DNA from: Stenocarpella maydis | Lineage: Eukaryota > Ascomycota > Sordariomycetes > Diaporthales > Diaporthaceae | Direction: 5' to 3' | Length of the DNA stretch: 27,773 nt | NCBI GenBank assembly: GCA_002270565.1 | Contig: NQMI01000001.1 | Span: 299,256-327,028, forward strand | Part shown: piece by piece, positions 1 to 8,724 of the stretch | How the letters are laid out: every line of letters starts with the position of its first letter | Position numbering within the stretch: position 1 is the stretch's first letter | Notes under the pieces: model-generated | Databases searched by the model: none | What the model was told of the DNA's origin: nothing | What the model saw: the letters and a program-made list of their open reading frames with translations, nothing else | Position numbers and translations under genes: made by a program

Positions 1-2
1 TT

Positions 3-497
3 ATATATTCTAACTTTTTATCCATTATTAATAGTATTAATGATGATTCTATTGATTAAGTATTTGCTTGATGGAATTAATATTAATTTCATTAATTATG
101 ATGGGTCCCTGACCCTAACTCTAATAAGATAGCGTTACTGGTTGGATTAGGCGGGGCGCTCCTTTTAGGGGTTACTTTCCGACATGCAGGGTTGTCTTCT
201 GTGGTAGTCAGCCGCCAATGTGTGTTGGCTTATAACACTAGGTTAATAACTATATCTATATATATATTCTAACTCTTTAGTGGCTTGATAGAATTGATGG
301 TGATGCTATTAACTGGGTGTTACTTAATGGAGTTGATATAGATCCTATTGATTCTGGTGGGTCCCTAACCCTAACCCTGATAAGGTGGCGTTACTGATTG
401 GATCAGGTGGGATAACCTTTTCAGGAGCTGTTTCCCGACCTGCGGGGTTGTCTTCTGCGGTAGTCAGCCGCCGATGTTTGGTGGTTCATAACACTTG
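3..497 (+). repeat. Tandem left-end repeat (two units) of a DNA transposon relic
   Basis: Two diverged direct copies of one unit of about 240 bp lie head to tail. Unit A runs 3-240 and unit B 261-497, with an offset of about 256-260. Both start with TATATTCTAAC, pass through GGGTCCCT (103-110 and 359-366) and a CCCTAACCCTAA-like run, share GTAGTCAGCCGCC, and end in ATAACACT. Differences are mostly C/T and G/A, as RIP would cause. An inverted third copy lies at 1811-2075, so these are read as the left end of a mobile element whose terminal repeat was duplicated in tandem. What is seen is the repeat itself; its role as a transposon end is inferred from the transposase remnant between the copies. 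Confidence 0.8.
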
Positions 498-534
498 ACC
501 TATTAATTATATTTAAAGGCAAGGGCATATAATA

Positions 535-1489
535 GCAATAGTTTTCTATAGCCCTTAAGGACTTTAATGGCTGGTAATTTATAGTAATAAAGAAGGGCTG
601 GATAGAGGAGAAAATTGCTGTTAAGTGGGTAAGGAGAGTTTTTATTATTTAAATAAAGCTAAGGGACCCTAATAAGTGGTGATTATTGGTTATTAATAGG
701 CACTATAGCCATATAATGCTTGATTTTATATAGGAATGCTTCTTGAATTGAATTTATATAGTCTTTTTGCTAGCATATACCTCCTATATATTATATCCCT
801 TTAATGGTAGGGTGTTCATGCCTCTAAAGACCTCTTTTAAGAAGCACTTATATAGCCTTAGGTAATTTGATTTGTTAACCGCTATGATAAGATGATGATT
901 TCTTTATTGCTACTGGAGGGTATACAAAGAGGTAATTATAGTAGAAAATATTTGTTTTAGGTAGAGGGTAATACGTCTTTGGCCTGTCTCCCGGCTGAGG
1001 GTATTATAAAGCTACTATATTCTTGAAAACTACTATAATTAGTTGGAAATAGGCAAATTAAGCAGTTGGAATTACTTTATTAGGCTAAAAGGAACACCTA
1101 AGTATATTTTTTAACCATTAGGACCTAATCTTGTTATATTAATGAAGTTCTAAGAAATATACTGCTTGGTTGCTGATTATAAGTATTAGAAATACTTAAG
1201 CCCTACTTAATGATAACTTCTTGGAAAAATCTTTAAAGTATATAATAAGAAAGAGATAGAGTTGGTAATGACTTTATGAATGATTAAGCAGCTATAGAGT
1301 TAAATTGAAGCTAGCAGAAAGCTTAAAAGGAAGAATGTTATAATTAACTTAAATGCAGCTTTTGTTAATATTAAGGCTATTTAGAAGGCTAAAATTGAGG
1401 TTAGCGAGGTATTATTTGATAGTAATATATTTGATGATTCCTTAATATTAATAAGAGAGGGATCAGGTATTGTTATGGCGGGCAATTGA
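535..1489 (+). pseudogene. RIP-degraded Fot1/pogo (Tc1/mariner) transposase, C-terminal part
   Basis: One reading frame can be followed from about 535 to a stop at 1487-1489, although it is broken by many TAA/TAG/TGA codons, often where CAG, CAA or TGG would be expected. Readable pieces match the DDE_1/Fot1 family in the right order: GWIEEKIAVKWVRRVF (from 596), RDPNKW.LLVINRHYSH, where the family has a DGHGSH-type block (about 665-712), CFLN.IYIVFLLAYTSYILYP and FMPLKTSFKKHLYSL (about 730-860), RLWPVSRL (about 974-997), and a basic tail KLKRKNV...AAFVNIKAI (1319-1383). The catalytic Asp of the DGH block reads Asn (AAT, 695-697), consistent with a G-to-A RIP change. The N-terminal helix-turn-helix half is missing, since the left repeat ends only about 40 bp upstream. 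The gene is dead. Confidence 0.8.
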
Positions 1490-1502
1490 AGTTGGGAATA
1501 GT

Positions 1503-1503
1503 N
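1503..1503. other. Single ambiguous base (N)
   Basis: The only non-ACGT symbol in the window, 14 bases after the transposase stop codon and next to a T run. It marks an unresolved base call inside the repeat, so nearby sequence deserves slightly less trust. Confidence 0.95.
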
Positions 1504-1810
1504 TCTTTTTCTGCCTCTCCTTTTTGGCACCCTCTATTCCCCTCATAACTCTCCTATCGCGTCAGGGGCTCCTCTTCTTGTCTTCCACGCTCCTCTTGGG
1601 GTGGTTGCTTGATCAGGGCTCTGGCAGAACGTGTGCCTTTTTGTGTGTGTGGAGGTTTTGTCCTCTCGCTCTCCCTCTTTGGCCCGTTTTCACTATTTAT
1701 AATAAATTAGAGTTATCTAGATCTTGCCCTTACCTAGTATAATCTATAGGGTCTAGTAGCCCGCCTAGCCTTTCCGAATGAAGACTACCCTCCCCTTAGA
1801 AGGACTTATC

Positions 1811-2075
1811 TGTTATGAACCATCGAGGGTTGGCGGCTGACTACCGCAGAAGGCAACCCTCACAGGCCACAGGACTATCCCCAAAAGGGCACTCCGCCTA
1901 AGTTAGGAGTGAGCTACCCCACCAGGGTTAGGGTTAAGGACCCATTAGACAAGGGTAGACCAATAGGACCATCAGCGGTCCTAATGGTTGTAGGGATGAA
2001 CTAATGAAGCCATTACCAGCCCAAACGGTCCATCATTAATGCTACTAAAGAGTCGGATATATATACGGATATAAT
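1811..2075 (-). repeat. Inverted right-end copy of the transposon terminal repeat
   Basis: Read on the minus strand from 2075 down, this segment repeats the left-end unit. It shows GACTCTTTAGT, then GGGTCCTTAACCCTAACCCT, then GCGGTAGTCAGCCGCC, and ends GGTTCATAACA at 1811. It is closest to unit B (261-497) and completes an inverted-repeat pair around the transposase remnant. Confidence 0.75.
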
Positions 2076-3278
2076 CATCACCAAACAGTAGATAGCTTTC
2101 ATAAAACAGACTCTTCAGTTATTAATCTAAGTATTTAGTTCACCTACTGGATAACCTTATAGCTAGTGATCATTAACAGTCAGAACGAATATTACTTGAT
2201 TACCGCATTACAACATATTCTAAACATAAATCCTTAATCCCTCAGGCTTTAGGCAGCTCGGAACCCTCTGATCATTACACTAGCCACTTCCTGGCACCCT
2301 ATGTAATACCTATCCTAATTTTTCTAATATTTTAAAATTAAATGGATTTAGGTAATTAAGTATAATTAGCAATAATTAGTTTTAACTTTTATTTCTTATT
2401 TTACCCTAGGTAGGTGCTCAGGTAGCCTAAGGTTAATAAAGTTTATGAAAACTAGGTACTTCTTGGTCCTAGCCACTTCCTAGTACCCTATATTAAGTTA
2501 TAATATCTTAATATTTATTATATAAGTACTAATATGAAATATTGGGTCTAATAATATACCTTTAAAATAAATTTCAAGTTATAGATACCTCATTATATAG
2601 TTTTTTAATATAAGTTATGAGTAATTGATAAATTAGATTCTGAAGTTCTAGATTTTGTCCTGGGAGGGGATGTGGAGTTTGGCAGTGGCGGCCGAGAGTC
2701 TTTATATTTGTTGCGAAAATTACAACGTCTGGGATTTGGAGCATCGAATGGTTTCATCTTTGGACTTTGTCCGTGTTCATTCCTCGTTTATAGAGCAGCA
2801 CTTTGAGACAGGCGGTGGGATACATCTTGGGCACGTTGATGGGACTGGCAGGACTGGGGGCGGATGATACACCTAGAGAGTTCAATGCCAACATTTCTAG
2901 CACGACCTCTATGTATGTGGTCCTTAACGACAAGAAATAATCAAGATAAACTTTATTATGGCTTAGGCCCCAAGTCGTCTGCTGGGAGGGCCCTAGATCT
3001 TCTGGGTAACTCCCAGCAGACAAGTTAGGGTTTAGCCCATAACAATGAACAAAACCAGTCATGCCAAAAAGTAGCCGAGAGCAAACAGAGAACCACGAGT
3101 AGAAGCGATGGTTATACAAGATCGTTCGGGACCACGCGGCAGGGATAGGAACTCCCCAAAATATATTCGCTTGCTTCTCAAAGTTACGATACTGAGCACC
3201 ATGGACTCAGATAGGAAACCCAAACAAAAACGTCCGAGTCAGAATAGCGCCAGAACCACAGCGTCTGACCGCGGCGGC
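2076..3278. other. AT-rich spacer to about 2650, then GC-balanced 3' flank of the amine oxidase gene
   Basis: From 2076 to about 2650 the DNA is AT-rich and RIP-like with no readable gene. The phrase TAGCCACTTCCTRGYACCCTA occurs twice as a direct repeat (2281-2301 and 2470-2490). Around 2650 the composition changes abruptly to balanced DNA. From there to 3278 no convincing gene was found; the stretch probably holds the 3' untranslated and downstream region of the minus-strand amine oxidase gene. Confidence 0.6.
2977..3021. repeat. 12-bp perfect inverted repeat (hairpin) downstream of the amine oxidase gene
   Basis: GTCTGCTGGGAG (2977-2988) and its exact reverse complement CTCCCAGCAGAC (3010-3021) are separated by 21 bases. 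The repeat lies about 260-300 bp past the stop of the minus-strand amine oxidase gene, so a transcript could fold it as a 3' UTR hairpin. A role is not shown. Confidence 0.6.
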
Positions 3279-5712
3279 TCACCCGCAGCACGCCTTGCCC
3301 CCTTCCCCAACCTTGAGCTCGGCCACCGCATCGACGACCCCGTTCAGCCCGACGCTGCAGTTAACCTCCTGCCGGCTCGGCGGCACGTCCATCGCCGGGT
3401 TGCGGTCAAAGAAGTTGACCGGCCTCATGGTGACCTTGATCATCTCCATGGGCATGACGGGGAAGTCCTCGACGCGGGGGATGTGGTTGATGCCGAACTG
3501 CACCCAGACCACGGGCCCGCCGGCGCCAGCGGAGGCTCCAAGCTCGTCGCCGCGCCCCGCCCACGCTCGCACCCCGGCGCCCCCGCGCGACTGGTTCGTG
3601 TAGTAGCCGCCGGCGAAGAGCTCCCCCTCGGCGTAGCGCGTCACGTAGATGCTGTGGTCGGCGAACTCGGCGCGCCGGCGGTGGTAGCTCTCTGCGTCGG
3701 CAAGGATGGGCTGCATGGGCGGGACGTGCAGCTTGTAGGCGACGGCGGCGCCGTTGACGGCGTTCCTGACGCCCGTGTTGACCATCTTGAAGGTGCGGTT
3801 GCGCGCCGTGTCGAGGTCGTAGCCGCCCGAGCGCGTGATGGGCGTGCGCGACACCGTATACCCCACCCCGTGTGGGTTCTCCTTGGGGTCCCGCGGGATG
3901 GGGTGGGCCTCCTCGTAGACCACCTGCTGGTTGTCTGGCCCCGCGATCATGGGGTCGACCCGCAGGGAGAAGAAGTGCTGGTGGTAGGAGGCGAGGACGC
4001 CCGGGTGCACGACCGTGCCGTACGGGTGCGGCTCCTTGGTGAGCTCGAGGTCGACGGGCTGGGTGGACAGGATGCCGGTCGCGCGGACCTCGTAGGTGAT
4101 GTCCCCTGCGAGGCTGAAGTTCCAGGCGAGGATGTACTCGTAGTTGCTGACCGTCAGGATGGTCTGTAGAACCAGCTCGCGGTTCCGGACTGCGACGGCG
4201 CGGTTGGTGCGGTAATTGGTGTGCTTCCACAACAGGCCGGCGTCCTGCTCGTGGATGCAGATGACATTTGGATAATCCCGGGGCTTTCCCTCGGTATCGG
4301 CCAGCACGCTGGAGATGTAGTAGATGGAGCCCAGGCAGTCGCACCCCAGGCTGAGGTTGTTGGCCATGATGCCGGCGCCGACATCTCCCAGGTCAAAAGC
4401 CTGCTTCTTGTGGAAGGGGTGGCGAGGATCCGCGTAGGGGATGGCCATGTCGGACAGCGAGAGGCGGTAGAACAGCGGGTGGCCGTCGTAGTGCACATCG
4501 TACAGGACCATTCCCTCGCGTTGGTTGAAGCCGACCTTGAACTCCCACTTCTGCCACTTGATAACCTTCCCCAGGCCGTCCGCGCTGAACTCCCCGACTG
4601 TGAAGCTTGCTCCCTCGGGTTGGACCACCCGCAATGGCTTGAGGTCTGTGCGAAGCCCGCTGGGCTGTGCCTCGGGGATGTACTCATTTGGGGGTACGGG
4701 GCCCTTCCATGCCTCGAGCGGCTTCACGGTACAGTCCTTGCCTGTTGGCAGGATGTCGATTCGGATGATCTTGTAGTCCACGGTGTCGACGACAGGTGAG
4801 ATTGGGAGTGGGAACGCGTAGTGGCAGCCATCCTCCTCCTTGGGATTCTGGGGATCACGCATATACAAGAAACACTGCTTGACCCGCTTGTGGTCGGAGA
4901 AGAGGCCCTCATGGACGCCGTCAGACCCATAGATCCCTGCACCAACCAAAAGTCAGCTACGAAGCACGCGGAAGTGGTGTAACGCAAACGGGAAAACAAA
5001 CAGGCCACGATTTGGACATAGCCTGCCCCGCAATTCACAGCCTGATGAGACGCCCTTCAAGGCATATGCTCCAGATGGGAGGGATGGCTTCTTGACGGTG
5101 GCAAGATGAAATCCGAAAACTGCTTACAAGGGTCGGAGACGACAACACTGCCTTCCGGCAGCTTCAGCTTCTCCAGCTCAGCCTGCACACCGGGGTCGGC
5201 GAGCATGGCCTTCTCGATGGCGACGATCTCCTCCCCATCGCCGGGAGCGTGTATGAACGGGCCGAGGCGGACATTGCTCTCGACCTTGGAAGCGCTGAGG
5301 TTGACGACAGCTTCGTGGAGCTTGTCCTGGACGGGGTCAGCTCATGATCCATGAAGCGCGAGTAGAGCGTCACGTCTGCCCGAGTATGGCTTACAGTGTT
5401 CTTCAGATAGTACACCACCTGGCTCTTTCGATCAATTGGCCTGGCCGGCTGGCCTGCCCTCTCGGCCTGCAGATAGGGCGCCAGTTCGGCCTTTGGCGGC
5501 TCCAGGAGTGTGACGACCTTGAACTGGAAGTCGGTTCCCCCCGGCCATTGTGACCTGATCAGGTCTGAGGACTGTGATATCTCACCTGCGGTGAGAGGGC
5601 CAAGAGGATGTGCGGGGGTTGACTTCTTCGCGGTGGCGGCGGAAGATGTCTTGGTCCGGTCGACGCCTGCCGGCTCCGAGGCCGCAGAGACGGTGGCTTC
5701 GTTGGCTGTCAT
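3279..5712 (-). CDS. Copper-containing primary amine oxidase
   Basis: The enzyme oxidises primary amines to aldehyde, ammonia and hydrogen peroxide, using copper and a self-made topaquinone (TPQ) cofactor. I join three exons: 5712-5395, 5326-5128 and 4936-3279, with introns of 68 and 191 bp (GTAAGC...CAG; the second splits the Trp codon of SDPWIYGSDG). This gives 724 aa, a usual fungal length. The start is the ATG at 5712, just before an N-terminal HPLGPLTAGEI block. Key residues are present: TPQ precursor Tyr438 in NYEY, catalytic base Asp354 in FDLGDVGAG, copper ligands His491 and His493 (HQH) and His657 (GINHIPR). The usual GEYG after the base reads GDVG. There is no signal peptide and no C-terminal SKL-type peroxisome signal (it ends KACCG). 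Its upstream spacer holds candidate GATA and Gcn4-type sites. The family call is firm; the substrate is unknown. Confidence 0.95.
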
Positions 5713-6889
5713 GTCGGTGATCCGGTGAAGTGAGGACACCGACCAGAGGGCAGGACAGGATATAATGAGAAGACGCAGCCAAGTGCAGGGGAGGCAAGAG
5801 TGTGGTTTATTTAGGCGGCGGAAAGGACTTGACTGAGTAGAGTTGCTCTTGTACACCGTCTTCCGGGACGATGAAGAAGAGATGACAGAACACCCGTTGA
5901 GACCGAAGATGATGTGGCGACAAAGCGGCAAGATATAGTTGGCGAGTCGAATCCCATCTGCAGAGCTTGATGACTCGTCCTCGTGATGACCACGGGCAGC
6001 AGAAAGTCAGTTTCCAGATTGGGGTGCTAAAGGGAGAAGAGAGGGCCCTGCCATTCATTACCGACAGTACATATGCTTATCGGAGATCTGCCCCACGCAG
6101 CCTTCCCCTCGTCGCCGATATCGATGTTCCTTTGGGACGGCGCGGAACTCAAACGGCGGCTGCACCTGCCGCAACGGGCCTAATGCGAACAAAGCGAGCA
6201 CAGACTGGGGAGGGGATGCGCATGGTGGGCATGGTCATTGGACTCAGCCATGATCGATTCCCACTCCCGGCCCGGGGCGGGGCCAGTCGGCTGGCTGCCC
6301 TCGGCCCGGTGTCGTCGACTAGTGTAGATGCAGGCCTCGGCCAGGCCATGGTTTGCTTACGGGATTGCACGTCTCGCCTGGGCGACGAGAACTGCATAGT
6401 GTCGCCAGAATCCGGTCCGAGCATGCATCACATGGGCGGGTCTTGCCAACTTGCTGACTCAGTGACTCGGCCGACCGACCCGCGTGCGTAGCAATGCTGG
6501 CTGGCTGGCTGGATGGCTGGCCGAAGACATTTTATAATTGGTGGCGCCACCCTCGACCCTGAGCATGAACGTGCAGGTTTTGGGCGGCAGCAGCGCTCGT
6601 CTCCGTGCAGTACGGACGCTTTTGATCGCTGATTAACATGGCCAGCGGCCACGAGCCACCCTCCATACCCATTCTCCAGAGGGCTTCTCTGTCCCACGCG
6701 CAATGATTTTTCAAATCCCCCACGGCCAGCATGCCACCAGGACACCCGATTTGCGCCTCACTGAGAGACGCACAGTGTCCACATAGGCACGCCTCGCGAC
6801 GTGACTGGGCGGGCGCTGAAGCCCAACCAGCCCCTCCGGCCAAGGCTCCCACGTCCTCGGACCATCTCTGTCCCCGCCGTGCCGGCTCG
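5713..6889. promoter_or_regulatory. Upstream region of the amine oxidase gene, with candidate GATA and Gcn4/CPC1 sites
   Basis: This 1.18-kb spacer separates the amine oxidase start from the stop of the next minus-strand gene and should hold the amine oxidase promoter. A GATAAG core (minus strand, 6081-6076) suits an AreA-type nitrogen regulator, and TGACTCA (6455-6461) followed by TGACTCG (6463-6469) resembles a Gcn4/CPC1 pair. A short CTGG repeat occupies about 6496-6522. No further gene was found. The sites are short and could occur by chance. Confidence 0.35.
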
Positions 6890-7719
6890 TCAGAAGAGGC
6901 CCTTGGTGACCCACCGGCTGGCGCTGACCATCCACAGCCTCGCGTACCACTGGTGGGCCGTCTCCATATACTTTGGCATGGGCCCGAGGATGCCGTCGTG
7001 CTTGTTCTTCGAGTCGAAGAAGCAGCTCTTGAGGCCCAGCTCGACCTCACCCCTCTCCTTGTCCACCTCGGCGTACATGACGAACAGTCCGTCGGACTCG
7101 CGGGGGCCCGGGCTGCGCTCGGGGCTGTCGCCGCAGCGCACCGTTATGGCCGAGGGGGTCTTGTCGACGACCTCGAAGTGGTCGGTTATGCGCGTGCCCG
7201 GCTCGTAGGTCGAGGTCGCCAGGTCGCGGGGGGACCAGAGGTGGTCTGGCGTCTGGGCCTGGTACTTTTTTGCGAGGATGCGGCGCTGCGGATGGTAGCC
7301 TGGTTTGGGGGGGGGGGGTTCGCAGGGGTTAGCATGCGCTGGCCTGTCCGACATGTACAAATGCATCATCATGGCAGCAAGAAAACAGCAAAAGCAGGAG
7401 TGGCGACGCAAGGCTGGGGAGGAAGGCAAAGAGGAGCAAGCTCACCCCAGCCGGCCCAGACGCCACGGGTGAACTCGAGGGCTAGGGCGCCGTCCTTGTC
7501 CAGCAGCTCAGGTCGGATCTTGGATATTGGTATGCGCTTGATGCAGACATCCTGGGTGGAGGGGTTGCTCTGCACGTTGAAGCGCTTGTAGGCTTTGGAG
7601 GTCCAGAGAGGGTCGTCGCGCGGCAGCGGGCGGATGATGGAGGTGGAGCCGGCGACGTAGCCGACCAGGGCAGTGCCGGTGAGGACGGTCGTGTAGAGGG
7701 TCTTTTTGATTATGCCCAT
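6890..7719 (-). CDS. Conserved fungal protein of unknown function (227 aa)
   Basis: Two exons, 7719-7446 and 7299-6890, are joined across a 146-bp intron (GTGAGC donor, TGCTAAC branch site, CAG acceptor) that restores frame as WAGWG-YHPQ. The 227-aa product begins MGIIKKTLYTTVLTGTALVG, a short basic stretch followed by a hydrophobic segment (about residues 7-25) that could be a membrane anchor or a targeting signal. The soluble part has blocks such as QDVCIKRIPISKIRPE, TYEPGTRITDHFEVV, SAITVRCGDSP and a Trp-rich end HQWYARLWMVSASR. It resembles a family of hypothetical proteins I associate with ascomycete genomes, without a function I can name. A START/SRPBCC-like fold is conceivable from the strand-rich pattern, but that is a guess. 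A run of 12 C (minus strand) lies between branch site and acceptor. Confidence 0.85.
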
Positions 7720-8724
7720 TGTGGCCGTGGCCGTGGCTGGCTGGGAAGTATCAGGTTGGGTCTGGGTTGTTGGAGAGAGGGAGAGGGCGGAAGAGAGACA
7801 AGGTCTGGGAATTGAATCGGGGAGAGTTTGGAGCTGCTGGTTCCTGTCGCGTGATGGTTGCGTCGGAGTAGCTGGCACCACCCCGTAACCACACAGTACG
7901 CAGACATAACTGCACCGAGGTAGTATGTAGGGTACAAAAGACATGCACACACGTGCGCGACATCAATGGCCTGCACCCTCGTGGGTCTCCCGCGGGCCTT
8001 CCCGGCCCTCAGGCCCTGCTTTTGCCGTATACCCGCTATAAAGTCGAGCGACAAGGGCCCGCATCGCGGGGTAATTCGGACCGTCGGCGTCGCAGCAAAT
8101 GAAACAGAGGAATTAGAGGCGCACAGTGTTCAGTCTCGACCGTGACGCCCTGTCCCAACACCAATCACAACCAGCCCGTAGTGTTTTTTTTCTCTGTTGG
8201 TCGGTGGGGAATGCTGCCTATTATTGTTTCTACTCAGGGCACACCGCTTTGTGTCTTGCTGATCCCTACTTTACAGACAGCTATGGCCTGACCGCGTTCC
8301 GGCATATCGTCACTTCAACGGCAAGACGTAGGGTCTATATTTGTCAATGCGGCAGCCCACAGGTGACAGAAGTCTGTCCCAACATCATCTACCACGGTGG
8401 TGATGCATCGGCGATGCGTGTGGTGGCCGGCGGTGGTGGCCAGCTGTGGTGGATATACGGGGCCGACTTGGACGTCCCTGATGCACACAACCTGACACAG
8501 ACTTCGTCTCATCCCTCGCTGTCAAAGCCTCACCCCCTCCTCTTCTAGACCCTTCTTCTCGCCTCCGTTTCAACCTTGGCATTTTAATAAGTACCATCCC
8601 GTCGACCTCGTGGCCGGGCGAGGGCTGGCTGAGAGCTGTGTCGAGTGGCAAGACTTGCCAGATATTGTGCCTTTGCTACGCATAAACATCCACGCACGCA
8701 CCCAAACCCCCAAAGGTCGTAGAC
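7720..8724. promoter_or_regulatory. Divergent promoter region between the 227-aa protein gene and the DUF3431 gene
   Basis: About 1 kb lies between two genes pointing apart, so it should contain both promoters. A GA-rich tract (about 7771-7800; CT-rich on the transcribed side) lies just upstream of the minus gene, a common fungal core-promoter feature. TTTTAATAAG at 8582-8591 is a TATA-like stretch about 135 bp before the plus gene start. An open frame at 8126-8548 lacks gene-like features and was not called. Confidence 0.4.

Larger units (their letters stand above)
1..2076. mobile_element. Fot1/pogo-like DNA transposon relic with long inverted ends
   Basis: A degenerate transposase (535-1489) is enclosed by related repeats of about 250 bp. 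The left side has two tandem copies (3-240, 261-497) and the right side one inverted copy (1811-2075). The overall length of about 2 kb suits a Fot1-class element, but classical Fot1 ends are far shorter than 250 bp, so this may be a separate lineage or a composite. The 1,490-1,800 part is less mutated and richer in CT. The element may extend left of the window, so its outer boundary and target duplication cannot be fixed. Confidence 0.65.

Noticed and set aside
1470..1742. Open frame after the transposase remnant, rich in Leu and Pro
   Set aside because: It crosses the N at 1503, starts inside the transposase tail in a different frame and has no recognisable domain.
2754..3119. Minus-strand open frame of 121 codons beyond the amine oxidase stop
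   Set aside because: No family resemblance and no start or splice support; it lies where the 3' UTR of the amine oxidase transcript is expected.
3108..4169. Long plus-strand open frame (353 codons) opposite the amine oxidase gene
   Set aside because: It is the complementary shadow of a GC-rich exon with clear catalytic motifs on the other strand; its translation is repetitive in Val, Arg, Ala and Gly and has no recognisable domain.
8126..8548. Plus-strand open frame of 140 codons in the divergent spacer
   Set aside because: Amino-acid make-up is irregular, no domain is recognised, and it occupies the promoter space of two real genes.
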